This document shows, piece by piece, positions 25,794 to 34,203 of a stretch of 64,000 nt of DNA. The notes under the pieces are model-generated. The model had not been told where the DNA came from. It saw only the letters and a list, made by a program, of their open reading frames with translations, and searched no databases. This stretch comes from Bradyrhizobium stylosanthis (GTDB lineage Bacteria; Pseudomonadota; Alphaproteobacteria; Rhizobiales; Xanthobacteraceae). The first letter of the stretch is position 1; each line of letters begins with the position of its first letter. The stretch lies in contig NZ_LVEM01000004.1 in NCBI RefSeq assembly GCF_001641335.1, positions 186,001 to 250,000 of the forward strand, given 5' to 3'. A program made the position numbers and the translations under genes.

Positions 25794-27485
25794 TTACGCA
25801 GCGCGGACGTTGGTCAGGAACTTGCCAACTTCGGTCTTGAGTCGGCTCGAGTCGTTCGACAGCATCTGCGCCGCCGACAGCACCTGCGAGGAGGCGGTGC
25901 CGGTCTCGGTCGCGCCGCGCTGCACGTCGGTGATGTTGGAAGAGACCTGCTGGGTGCCCTGCGCCGCCTGCTGCACGTTGCGGGCGATCTCCTGCGTCGC
26001 CGCGCCCTGCTCTTCCACGGCCGCGGCGATCGCCGAGGAGATTTCCGACAGGCGCTCGATAGTCGAGGAGATCTCCTTGATGGCGCCAACCGAGTCATTG
26101 GTCGCCGCTTGGATGCCGGATATCTGCTGGCCAATCTCGCCGGTCGCCTTCGCGGTCTGCTCGGCAAGCGCCTTCACCTCGGAAGCGACGACGGCGAAGC
26201 CGCGACCCGCTTCACCCGCGCGCGCGGCCTCGATGGTCGCGTTCAGCGCCAGCAGATTGGTCTGGCCGGCGATGGTGTTGATCAGCTCGACGACGTCGCC
26301 GATGCGTGAGGCCGCCTTGGAGAGCTCGCTGACGCGCTCGGTGGTGGCACGGGCCTGGCCGACGGCATCGCCCGCCATCCGGGCCGATTCCTGGACCTGA
26401 CGGCTGATCTCGCCGACGGACGAGGCCATCTCCTCGGTGGCCGAGGCCACCGACTGCACGTTGGTCGAGGCTTCCTCCGACGCGCCGGCAACCGTGGTCG
26501 CCAGCCGCTGCGAGCGGTCGGCGGTCGAGGTCAAGGTCGAAGCGGAAGCCTCCAACTGGGTCGAAGCCGACGAGACGGTCTGGACGATCTCGCCGATCAT
26601 CGTTTCGAACTCGCGGGTGATGTTGTCGACGCGGCGGCCGCGCTCGATCTTGGCCTCCGCATCGGCGGCGGCGGCCTCGTCGGCGGCCTTCTTGGCGATC
26701 AGCGCCTCCTTGAAGATCTGGAGCACGTCGGCCATGGCGCCGATCTCGGTCTTCTCGCCGCGATGCGGCACTTCGGCCGAGAGGTCGCCCCGACCCAGCG
26801 CCTGCATCGGCTCGATGATCGAGTTGATGCCCTTCGAGACGTCCTGGACGAGATAGAAGCTGATGCCGATCCCGGCGAGGATGGCGGCGCCGAGGATGAT
26901 CGAGACCAGCATGAAGGCGAAGGAATAGCTGTCCGCCGCATCCTGCGCGGCCTGGTCGCCGCCCTTGGTGTTGAGCTCGATGTCCTTCGTCAGGACCTCA
27001 TCCGAGGCAAGACCGATCTTGTTGACCGTCTTGGTGTTCAGCTCCTGCGCCTCATGCGGGACCTTGCCGGCCTCCTTGCGCGACAGCGCCATCACCTCTT
27101 CGGTGCCCTTCTTGTACTCTTCCCAGAGCTTGGCCCATTCGTTGTACAGCCGCCGCTCCTCGGGAGAGGTGATCATCGGCTCGTACGTCCTGCGGGCCTT
27201 GGCGAGCGCCTCGTTCACAGTGCCCGCAGTCTTCTCATTCGCGAGCTTGTCCTCGAGCGTCTCGGCCAGCATGTGCTGGCGAACCACGTTGCGATAGGTG
27301 ATGACCGAAGCCCGGAGCTCGCCCAGCACCCGCACGCTCGGCATCCAGCTCGTGGTGATGTCGGTGGTGTTGGCATTCATCGACCGCATCTTCATGACGG
27401 CGAGGATGCCCATGCCGGCCATCGCGACCAACAGGAACGCCACGACACTGATGATCTTGGCGCGGATGGAAATCTTGGCGAACAT
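25794..27485 (-). CDS. methyl-accepting chemotaxis protein with periplasmic 4-helix sensor
   Basis: A 563-residue transmembrane chemoreceptor. Helix 1 is at about 11-31, a periplasmic region of about 155 residues resembling the four-helix-bundle 4HB_MCP sensor follows, helix 2 is at about 188-213, then a HAMP domain with the PMQALGRGDLS segment and the signalling domain, ending in GKFLTNVRAA. The start at 27485 gives a short cytoplasmic N terminus (MFAKISIRAK); a 17-residue extension is possible but unneeded. It has its own terminator at 25736-25763. The signalling half is near-identical to that of the Aer-like receptor, while the sensors are unrelated. Confidence 0.93.
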   Translation of the reverse strand: MFAKISIRAKIISVVAFLLVAMAGMGILAVMKMRSMNANTTDITTSWMPSVRVLGELRASVITYRNVVRQHMLAETLEDKLANEKTAGTVNEALAKARRTYEPMITSPEERRLYNEWAKLWEEYKKGTEEVMALSRKEAGKVPHEAQELNTKTVNKIGLASDEVLTKDIELNTKGGDQAAQDAADSYSFAFMLVSIILGAAILAGIGISFYLVQDVSKGINSIIEPMQALGRGDLSAEVPHRGEKTEIGAMADVLQIFKEALIAKKAADEAAAADAEAKIERGRRVDNITREFETMIGEIVQTVSSASTQLEASASTLTSTADRSQRLATTVAGASEEASTNVQSVASATEEMASSVGEISRQVQESARMAGDAVGQARATTERVSELSKAASRIGDVVELINTIAGQTNLLALNATIEAARAGEAGRGFAVVASEVKALAEQTAKATGEIGQQISGIQAATNDSVGAIKEISSTIERLSEISSAIAAAVEEQGAATQEIARNVQQAAQGTQQVSSNITDVQRGATETGTASSQVLSAAQMLSNDSSRLKTEVGKFLTNVRAA

Positions 27486-27651
27486 AAGCGGTCTCTTTGC
27501 GTTGGCGCGGCGGCGCGTCCGGAAATGGTAGATCAACCAAAAGTTGCGACGCCAGCATCCAACAACAAAGCGACTGGGCAGTTGTTAACTACGACTACGC
27601 ACACGTACCGAAGCCGAAAGAGATGAATGAGGGGCTAAGAATGCCCTGCGT

Positions 27652-28926
27652 TCAGCGCATGAGCCCAAGCGCGTCCGAGAAAAACTCCGCGCCGCCGAAA
27701 TTTCCGGACTTCAGCGCGAGCAGCATGTCACCTTCAACACCGACCGCGCGCAGCACCGGGACGCCCGCGGCGATTTCCACCCCCACGAGAAAGCCGGGAA
27801 TCTTCAACCGATCGACCACGGCGCCGGACGTCTCGCCGCCGGCGACGACCAAACGCCGCACGCCTGATTTTACAAGGCCTTGGGCGATGTCGGCCATCGT
27901 CTGCTCGATGGCATGCCCGGCCGCGTCACGGCCGTGACGCGCCTGGAGCGCGGTGACCTGATCGGGCGTCGAGCTCGATGCGATCAGCACCGGCCCTGCG
28001 GCCAGTCGCGGCTTTGCCCAGTCCAGCGCGCGCTGCGCTTCGCCCCCTCCCGTAAGAATACGGTCCGGGTCGAGATGAAGCACCGGCATGACTTTTTCGG
28101 CGCTGGCGATCTGCCTGAGCGTCGCCTGCGAGCAGCTTCCGGCAAGGCAGGCCGCCGCTCCGCCGACGGCCGCGCCGGCTTCTCCGCTGGCCGCGGCCGA
28201 TCTGACCTTGCCGCTGGACACCAGCGCCCGCGCCAGCCCAAGTCCCATGCCGGAGGCGCCGACCGACAGCCGGTGCTCGGCGGCCACGAGACCGATGGTC
28301 TCGAGATCGTGGTCGAAGACGGCGTCGATGATCGCAGCGCCAATGCCCTTGGCGGCGAGCCCGGCCAGGTGCGCCCGCACGGCATCTGCGCCGCGGGTGA
28401 CGGTGGCGAGGTCGACGAGGCCGATCTGCGTCCTGCTCTGGCGCGCCAGCACGCGCACCAGGTTGGAATCGTGCATCGGATTGAGCGGATGGTCCTTCAG
28501 CGGGCTCTCGTTGAGCGGAACCGCGCCGACGAAGAGGTTGCCCTGATAGACGGTGCGGCCGGTCTCCGGAAAGGCCGGCGTCACCAGCACGTTCGCCTCG
28601 CCGCAATCGGCTCGTAGCGCATCCATGACGGGGCCGATGTTGCCGGCGTCGGTCGAATCGAAGGTCGAGCAGATCTTGAACAACACGTGGCTCGCGCCGC
28701 GGCCACGCAGCCATTTGTCCGCCGCGCGCGAGCGCGAGACCGCAAGGCCGGCCTCGATCGACCGGCTCTTCAAGGACACCACGACGGCGTCGACCTCGGG
28801 CAGCGCCAGATCGTCGGCGGGGATGCCGATGGTCTGCACCGTGCGCAGGCCCGCGCGCGTCAGCGTGTTGGCAAGGTCGGAGGCGCCGGTGTAGTCGTCG
28901 GCGATGCAGCCCAGAGCAAGGGTCAC
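27652..28926 (-). CDS. otnK: 3-oxo-tetronate kinase
   Basis: A 424-residue four-carbon acid-sugar kinase (DUF1537 family). The N-terminal ADDYTGASDLA (9-19) binds the sugar acid, and the C-terminal VAGGETSGAV segment near 360 binds nucleotide. OtnK phosphorylates 3-oxo-tetronate (3-dehydro-tetronate) to the 4-phosphate in L-threonate or D-erythronate breakdown. The ATG at 28926 overlaps the stop of otnI (ATGA). The 166-base gap between this gene's stop and the chemoreceptor start at 27485 shows no clear signal. Confidence 0.9.
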   Translation of the reverse strand: MTLALGCIADDYTGASDLANTLTRAGLRTVQTIGIPADDLALPEVDAVVVSLKSRSIEAGLAVSRSRAADKWLRGRGASHVLFKICSTFDSTDAGNIGPVMDALRADCGEANVLVTPAFPETGRTVYQGNLFVGAVPLNESPLKDHPLNPMHDSNLVRVLARQSRTQIGLVDLATVTRGADAVRAHLAGLAAKGIGAAIIDAVFDHDLETIGLVAAEHRLSVGASGMGLGLARALVSSGKVRSAAASGEAGAAVGGAAACLAGSCSQATLRQIASAEKVMPVLHLDPDRILTGGGEAQRALDWAKPRLAAGPVLIASSSTPDQVTALQARHGRDAAGHAIEQTMADIAQGLVKSGVRRLVVAGGETSGAVVDRLKIPGFLVGVEIAAGVPVLRAVGVEGDMLLALKSGNFGGAEFFSDALGLMR

Positions 28927-29705
28927 GGCTTCACTCCCGCATAGGGCTTGAACCAGGCGAGGCCATCGGTGGTCTTGCCGCGCGGATTGTATTCGCAGCC
29001 GACGAAGCCGGCATAGCCGAGCCGGTCGAGCTCCTCGAACAGGAACGGATAATTCAGCTCCTCGCCGTCGGGCTCGTTGCGCGAGGGGATGCTGGCGATC
29101 TGGATGTGGCCGATGATCGGCATCATCTCGCGCAGCCGCATGGTGACGTCGCCATGGATGATTCCGCAGTGATAGATGTCGAACTGCAGCTTCAGGTTCG
29201 GCAGCCGCAGCTCCTGGATCAGGTCGCGGGCGAAACCGAAATCGTTGAGGAAATAGCCGGGCACGTTGCGCGCATTGATCGGCTCCAGCACGATGTCGAT
29301 GCCGTGGGGCGCGAAGAACTCCGCGGCCCAGGTCACCGATTTGTAGAAGGCCTCGATCGCGACGCGCTCGCCGCGATTGGCAATGCCGGCCATCAGGTGC
29401 AACCGCTTGACGCCGGTTGCCTTGGCATAGGGCAGCGCGGTCTCGAGGCTCGCCTTGAGCTCGTTGAAGCGCGCGGGCAGCGCGGCGAAACCCTTCTCAC
29501 CGGCATTCCAGTCGCCCGGCGGCAGGTTGAACAGCGCCTGGGTCAGGCCGTTGCGCTTGAGCCGCTCCCCGACCGTCTCGACCGGATGCTCGTAGGGAAA
29601 GAGAAACTCGACGGCGGTGAAGCCGGCCTGCGCGGCGGCATCGAAGCGATCGAGGAACGGGACCTCGGTGAACATCATCGAGAGGTTGGCGGCGAAACGG
29701 GGCAT
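28923..29705 (-). CDS. otnI: 2-oxo-tetronate isomerase, hydroxypyruvate isomerase family
   Basis: A 260-residue TIM-barrel isomerase of the Hyi/OtnI family. The two active-site Glu segments VLEPIN (near 147) and GCEYNPRG (near 240) and the metal-site QFDIYHCG are visible. OtnI interconverts 2-oxo- and 3-oxo-tetronate, linking LtnD to OtnK. The start at 29705 has a good AGGAGGATTCCC site. It lies 16 bases after ltnD and overlaps otnK by four bases, so all three are one operon. Confidence 0.87.
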   Translation of the reverse strand: MPRFAANLSMMFTEVPFLDRFDAAAQAGFTAVEFLFPYEHPVETVGERLKRNGLTQALFNLPPGDWNAGEKGFAALPARFNELKASLETALPYAKATGVKRLHLMAGIANRGERVAIEAFYKSVTWAAEFFAPHGIDIVLEPINARNVPGYFLNDFGFARDLIQELRLPNLKLQFDIYHCGIIHGDVTMRLREMMPIIGHIQIASIPSRNEPDGEELNYPFLFEELDRLGYAGFVGCEYNPRGKTTDGLAWFKPYAGVKP

Positions 29706-29721
29706 GGGAATCCTCCTGGCT

Positions 29722-30639
29722 CTACTTGTCGCCGGGCAGCTTGACGCCGGTGACCTGCGCATACATTCGCGCCACCGAGGCATCGTCATCGCGGCCCATG
29801 CCGGCGGCTGATGTCATCAGGAACATCTGGAGCGCGGCCGCCGAGACCGGCACGGGAAATCTGGCGCTGCGCGCCATGTCCTGGATGATGCCGAGGTCCT
29901 TGACGAAGATCTCGACCGCGCTGCGCGGCGTGTAGTCGCCGTCGAGCACGTGCGGCATGCGGTTCTCGAACATCCACGAATTGCCCGCCGAGGCCGTGAT
30001 CACCTCGTAGACCTTGCGGATGTCGAGGCCCTGCTTGGCCGCGAACGCCATTGCTTCCGACGCAGCGGCAATGTGCACGCCGGCGAGGAGCTGGTTGATC
30101 ATCTTGAACGCGGCGCCCTGCCCGGCGGCATCGCCGAGCTCGTAGAGCTTTGCCGCCATGGCATCGAGCGCCGGTCGCGCCTTTGCAAAGGCGGCCGCGC
30201 TGCCGGAGGCAAGGATCGTCAGCTCGCCCTGGGCTGCGCGCTGCGCACCGCCGGAGATCGGCGCATCCAGATAGTGCCGGCCGGTCGTCTCCAGCTGCTT
30301 GGCGAGGCGCCGCGCCACGTCCGGGTCCATGGTGGCGGAGGAGATGAACACGCTGTCCTTCGGCATGGTCTCGGCCGCGCCGTCCTTGCCGAACAGGATC
30401 GCCTCGGTCTGCGCGGCATTGACCACGACGCTGACGACGATGTCGGCGTTCTTGGCCGCCTCGGCCGGCGTCATAGCGCCCGCGCCGCCGTCCTTCACGA
30501 ACCGCGCCACCGCGTCAGCCGAGACATCGCAGCCGGTGACGGCATGGCCGGCGCGCTTCAGCGAGGTCGCCATGCCAAATCCCATCGAGCCGAGCCCGAC
30601 GACGGCGATACGCTGGTTTTGTGAGCTGGAGGCGGACAT
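29722..30639 (-). CDS. ltnD: L-threonate dehydrogenase
   Basis: A 305-residue beta-hydroxyacid dehydrogenase (3-hydroxyisobutyrate dehydrogenase superfamily). The NAD motif VGLGSMG is at 14-20, the substrate segment DAPISGG at 125-131, and the catalytic Lys179 in FKMINQL. LtnD oxidises L-threonate at C2 to 2-oxo-tetronate, the first step of the otn pathway. It is the first gene of ltnD-otnI-otnK. The divergent otnC gene starts 103 bases away. GarR-type (tartronate semialdehyde reductase) function is possible by sequence alone; the operon decides for LtnD. Confidence 0.88.
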   Translation of the reverse strand: MSASSSQNQRIAVVGLGSMGFGMATSLKRAGHAVTGCDVSADAVARFVKDGGAGAMTPAEAAKNADIVVSVVVNAAQTEAILFGKDGAAETMPKDSVFISSATMDPDVARRLAKQLETTGRHYLDAPISGGAQRAAQGELTILASGSAAAFAKARPALDAMAAKLYELGDAAGQGAAFKMINQLLAGVHIAAASEAMAFAAKQGLDIRKVYEVITASAGNSWMFENRMPHVLDGDYTPRSAVEIFVKDLGIIQDMARSARFPVPVSAAALQMFLMTSAAGMGRDDDASVARMYAQVTGVKLPGDK

Positions 30640-30680
30640 GCAACTGACCCTTGAACGTTTCCCGAATGGCCGCCCTTTGC

Positions 30681-30723
30681 GGCAGCTTGGCAACCGCATA
30701 ACACGGCTTGGCCGCGCTGCCAA
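30681..30723. promoter_or_regulatory. repeat-rich divergent gap between ltnD and otnC
   Basis: GCTTGGC occurs at 30685-30691 and 30706-30712, exactly 21 bases (two helical turns) apart. GGCAGC (30681-30686) and GCTGCC (30716-30721), and TTGGCA (30687-30692) and TGCCAA (30718-30723), form inverted pairs. This is the likely operator for both arms of the tetronate genes. No regulator gene is adjacent. Confidence 0.45.
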
Positions 30724-30741
30724 AGCGTGAGACAAGCAGAC

Positions 30742-31623
30742 ATGACGGCCATGAAAACCGAAACGAGCGACGAGACAAGGCTGCGCGAGGACATCTGCCG
30801 CTTCGGACGGTCCCTGTTCGAGCGCGGGCTGACGCCGGGCTCCTCCGGCAATATCAGCGTCAGGCTGGACGGCGGCGGTTGGCTGGTAACGCCGACCAAC
30901 GCCTCGCTCGGCTTCCTCGATCCGGCAAAACTGTCGCGGCTGGACGATCAGGGCCGGCTGGTGTCGGGCGATGCCCCGACCAAGGAAGTTCCGCTGCACA
31001 CCGCGCTCTACGACACGCGCGGCAGCGCACGCGCGATCGTGCACTTGCACTCCACGCATTCGGTCGCGCTCTCGATGCTGCCCGAGATCGATCCGCGCGC
31101 CGCGCTGCCGCCGATGACGGCCTACTACCTGATGAAATGCGGCGCCACCGCGCTCGTCCCCTATTACCGCCCCGGCGATCCCGCGGTGGCGGATGCGATC
31201 AAGGGACTGGCCGGAAAATACTCATCCGTGCTGCTCGCCAATCACGGCCCGGTGGTCGCCGGCGACACGCTGGAAGCCGCGGTGTTCGCGACCGAGGAGC
31301 TGGAGGAGACGGCGAAGCTGTACCTGCTGCTGCGCGGGATGAACCCGCGCTATCTGTCGCCGGAGCAGGTGACGGATCTGGTGAAGGTGTTCGGGGTGAC
31401 GCTGCCGGAGCATGGGCACGGGCATTCGCATGCGGTGGCTGGAGCGCCAAAACCGACTGACGCAGAGGTCGAAGCGGCGGCCCATATCCTTGATGAGGCA
31501 GGACGCCACCATCATTGGTGGGACAAATCGGTACAACCGTACACCGACCCAATCGCCAAAAGCGAGTTTGAGGGGATTGTCGAACAGATGCTGATCGCCG
31601 CATCGAAGTCGCGACCTCGCTAG
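30742..31623 (+). CDS. otnC: 3-oxo-tetronate 4-phosphate decarboxylase, with atypical C-terminal tail
   Basis: A class II aldolase fold enzyme of 293 residues. The zinc site is Glu82, His101, His103 and His168 (HLHSTHS and NHGP segments). OtnC decarboxylates 3-oxo-tetronate 4-phosphate to dihydroxyacetone phosphate, completing the pathway with ltnD-otnI-otnK. Normal OtnC is about 215 residues and should end near FGVTLPEH; here a further 70 residues follow, with a His-rich stretch (HGHGHSH at 224-230) and a helical tail ending in IVEQMLIAAS. From about 31440 the codons turn less G/C-rich, so this tail looks joined on. Starts at 30742, 30751 or GTG 30727 are possible; none has a strong ribosome site. 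Confidence 0.82.
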   Translation: MTAMKTETSDETRLREDICRFGRSLFERGLTPGSSGNISVRLDGGGWLVTPTNASLGFLDPAKLSRLDDQGRLVSGDAPTKEVPLHTALYDTRGSARAIVHLHSTHSVALSMLPEIDPRAALPPMTAYYLMKCGATALVPYYRPGDPAVADAIKGLAGKYSSVLLANHGPVVAGDTLEAAVFATEELEETAKLYLLLRGMNPRYLSPEQVTDLVKVFGVTLPEHGHGHSHAVAGAPKPTDAEVEAAAHILDEAGRHHHWWDKSVQPYTDPIAKSEFEGIVEQMLIAASKSRPR

Positions 31624-31647
31624 CGAGCCTGGCTCGCCCGCGTCCCA

Positions 31648-31788
31648 CACACACTGCCGTCATCCTGAGGTGCGAGCCTTGCGATGCAACGCGTCGCAAG
31701 GTGAGTTTCGAAGGATGGGCTACTGGCGCTTGCGGCCCATCCTTCGAGGCGCGCGAAGGGCGCGCACCTCAGGATGACGGTGGTGTGG
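31648..31788. repeat. palindromic repeat, 'gccgtcatcctgaggtgcg' family (E)
   Basis: The outer arms cacactgccgtcatcctgag and ctcaggatgacggtggtgtg and the inner cgaaggatgggc / gcccatccttcg pair form a long cruciform. It lies between the convergent otnC and livF genes. Confidence 0.9.
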
Positions 31789-31803
31789 CAGCAGTCCAGA
31801 AAG

Positions 31804-32508
31804 TTACAGCCCCAGATACGCCTTGCGCACGTCCGGATTGCCCTTGATCTCGGCTGCCGGGCCCTGCATCAGCACGCGGCCGGTTTGCAGGATGTAGGCG
31901 CGGTCGGCGATCTCCAGGCACTCGGCCATGCGCTGCTCGACGATCAGCACGGTCATGCCGGCATCGCGAATGCGCTTCACCGCCTGGAAGATCTCGTCCA
32001 CAAGCTTCGGCATGATGCCCTGCGAGGGCTCGTCGAGCATCAACAGCCGCGGGCGCGTCATCAGCGCGCGGCCGATCGCCAGCATCTGCTGCTCGCCGCC
32101 GGACAGTGTTTCGGCGCGCTGCTCCAGGCGTTCGGACAGGCGCGGAAACAGGCTGAAGACGAGGTCGAGCGGCTTCTCGCGTTCCGCTTCACCACGGAAG
32201 AGATAGCTGCCGAGGCGAAGATTGTCGCGCACCGACAGGCGCGGAAACAGGCGGCGGTTCTCCGGCACATAGGCGATGCCGGTGGCGGTGATGTGGTGCT
32301 GCGCCATGCCGTCGAGGCGCTTGCCGTCGAACGTCACGGTGCCCGAGCGCGGACGCTCGGCGCCGGCGATGGATTTCAGCAACGTCGACTTGCCCGCGCC
32401 GTTGGCGCCGGCGACGCAGACGATCTCGCCCTTCTCGACCTCGATCGAGACCGCAGAGATCGCGACCAGGCCCTGATAGGCGGTGGTGACTTCACGCACC
32501 GACAGCAT
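31804..32508 (-). CDS. livF: branched-chain amino-acid-type ABC transporter ATPase LivF
   Basis: A 234-residue ATPase of the HAAT family. Walker A GANGAGKST is at about 36-44, the signature LSGGEQQ near 138, and Walker B LLMLDEPSQG near 156-165. It is the last gene of the livHMGF operon and powers import with LivG. Its start lies 17 bases inside the end of livG. Substrates of such systems in Bradyrhizobium range from amino acids to aromatic acids and ureides. Confidence 0.92.
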   Translation of the reverse strand: MLSVREVTTAYQGLVAISAVSIEVEKGEIVCVAGANGAGKSTLLKSIAGAERPRSGTVTFDGKRLDGMAQHHITATGIAYVPENRRLFPRLSVRDNLRLGSYLFRGEAEREKPLDLVFSLFPRLSERLEQRAETLSGGEQQMLAIGRALMTRPRLLMLDEPSQGIMPKLVDEIFQAVKRIRDAGMTVLIVEQRMAECLEIADRAYILQTGRVLMQGPAAEIKGNPDVRKAYLGL

Positions 32509-33223
32509 GACGATCTCCCAGATATGCCTTGATCACCTTGGGATCGCGGACGACGTCGGCGGGCTTGCCCTCGACCAGCACCTTGCCGAGATCGAGCACA
32601 ATGGCGCGGTCGACCAGCGGCATCACGATCTCCATGACGTGCTCGACCATCAGCACGGTGATGCCGGCATCGCGCACCTTGCGCACCAGCGCGACACCGG
32701 TCTGCGCCTCGGTCGGCGTGAGGCCGGTGAGGACTTCGTCGAGCAGCAGCAGCTTCGGCTCGGTCGCGAGCGCGCGGGCGACTTCGAGGCGGCGCTTCTC
32801 GGCCGGCACGAGATCGCTGGCGAGCACGTCGGCGCGGGCGGCAAGGCCGGTGAATTCCAGCACCTCATGCGCCTTGCGGCGCGCCTCGCGCATCACCGTG
32901 TTGCGCACCAGCGCACCGACGATGACGTTGTCGATGACCGTCATGGTCTCGAAGCTCTTGACGACCTGGAAGGTGCGCCCCACCCCGCGCTGGCAGCGCG
33001 CGGCCGCCGGCAGATTGGTGACGTCCTCGCCGTCGAAGATGATCGAGCCCTGCGTTGGCGGCAACACGCCGGCGATCAGGTTGAACAGCGTCGACTTGCC
33101 GGCCCCGTTCGGGCCGATCAGGCCGACGATCTCGCCGCGGCCGACCGAGATCGAGACGTCGCTGTTGGCGACGAGGCCGCCGAAGCGCTGCCAGACGCCG
33201 CGGGTTTCGAGCAGCGCGGTCAT
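32492..33223 (-). CDS. livG: branched-chain amino-acid-type ABC transporter ATPase LivG, variant signature
   Basis: A 243-residue ATPase. Walker A GPNGAGKST is at 37-45 and Walker B LLLLDEVLTG at 158-167. The ABC signature that normally reads LSxGQ is LVPAEKRRLE here (138-147), and the Pro after the Walker B Glu is Val. The usual LivG C-terminal VIKAYLG is kept. This variant subgroup is consistent enough in sequence to be functional, but the altered signature is worth noting. The start at 33223 overlaps the stop of livM (ATGA). A longer frame to 34030 runs antisense-out-of-frame through livM and is rejected. Confidence 0.9.
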   Translation of the reverse strand: MTALLETRGVWQRFGGLVANSDVSISVGRGEIVGLIGPNGAGKSTLFNLIAGVLPPTQGSIIFDGEDVTNLPAAARCQRGVGRTFQVVKSFETMTVIDNVIVGALVRNTVMREARRKAHEVLEFTGLAARADVLASDLVPAEKRRLEVARALATEPKLLLLDEVLTGLTPTEAQTGVALVRKVRDAGITVLMVEHVMEIVMPLVDRAIVLDLGKVLVEGKPADVVRDPKVIKAYLGDRHAVGA

Positions 33224-34203
33224 CGTGCGGCTCCCGTCTTCTTCGGGCGGGAGAACAGGCTGAGCAGCCCCCGCGGCAAGGCCAGCGAGATCAGGACGAT
33301 CAGCGTGCCGTAGACAATGAGGTCGACACCGCGCCCCGAGCCGCCGAACTTGAAGCGCGTCAGCTCGGTCAGCGGGATCAGGATGGCGGCGCCGAGCACC
33401 GGTCCCCACAGGGTGCCGATGCCGCCGAGCACGGCAGGCAGCGCCATCAGCAGCGAAAACTGGAAGCCCATGACACTTTCGGGATCGATGTAGGAGACGA
33501 ACTGGGCATAGAAGCTGCCGCCGACGGCAACCAGGAAGGCGGAGACCGCGGCCGCGCCCATCTTGGAGTTGAACACGTCGACACCGAGGCTCTCGGCCGC
33601 TTCGGGGTTGTCCTTGACCGCCCGCCACCAGAATCCCCATTTGGAGTTTTCCAGCCACCAGGTCACGAACCAGGCGAGGCAGCAGAGCGCCAGCGCGAAA
33701 TAGAAGTACGGCAGCTTGGTGCGCAGGAACTGGAATTTCAGCCAGCTGTCGCCGCGGATCGGAATGGTGATGCCCATCGCGGCGCCGGCCCATTCCCAGT
33801 TGTGGAACAGAAGCAAGCCGATCTCGGCGATGACGATGGTGGCGATCACGAAGTAATGGCCGCGCAGGCGGAAGAAGGGATAGCCGAGCCCCATCGCGAT
33901 CAGCGCCGACACCGCGCCGCCCGCCAGCATGCCGAACCAGGGCAGCACGCCGAACTTGGTGAACAGCAGCTCGGTGGTGTAGGCGCCGAGACCGAAATAG
34001 AGCGCGTGGCCGAGCGAGATCTGCCCGCAATAGCCGGACAGGATGTTCCAGCTCTGCGACAGTCCCGCATACATCAGCGTCAGGATCATGATGTTCTGGA
34101 CGACGACGTCCTTCACGAACAATGGCGTCAGCGCCGCGATCGCGGCGAGCACCGCGGCGATGATGAGGTCGCGGCGGCGCCGCGCTGCAAAATCCTTGTC
34201 CAT
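33220..34203 (-). CDS. livM: branched-chain amino-acid-type ABC transporter permease LivM
   Basis: A 327-residue inner-membrane permease with about nine predicted helices and the LivM-type segment SGYCGQISLGHALYFGLGAY near 53-72. It pairs with LivH to form the channel. It shares one base with the end of livH (CATCA junction at 34201-34205) and four bases with livG. Confidence 0.92.
   Translation of the reverse strand: MDKDFAARRRRDLIIAAVLAAIAALTPLFVKDVVVQNIMILTLMYAGLSQSWNILSGYCGQISLGHALYFGLGAYTTELLFTKFGVLPWFGMLAGGAVSALIAMGLGYPFFRLRGHYFVIATIVIAEIGLLLFHNWEWAGAAMGITIPIRGDSWLKFQFLRTKLPYFYFALALCCLAWFVTWWLENSKWGFWWRAVKDNPEAAESLGVDVFNSKMGAAAVSAFLVAVGGSFYAQFVSYIDPESVMGFQFSLLMALPAVLGGIGTLWGPVLGAAILIPLTELTRFKFGGSGRGVDLIVYGTLIVLISLALPRGLLSLFSRPKKTGAAR

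Noticed and set aside
32492..34030. A 512-residue fusion reading of livG
   Set aside because: The first 269 codons lie in livM in the wrong frame. The ATG at 33223 overlaps the livM stop (ATGA), as in a normal operon.
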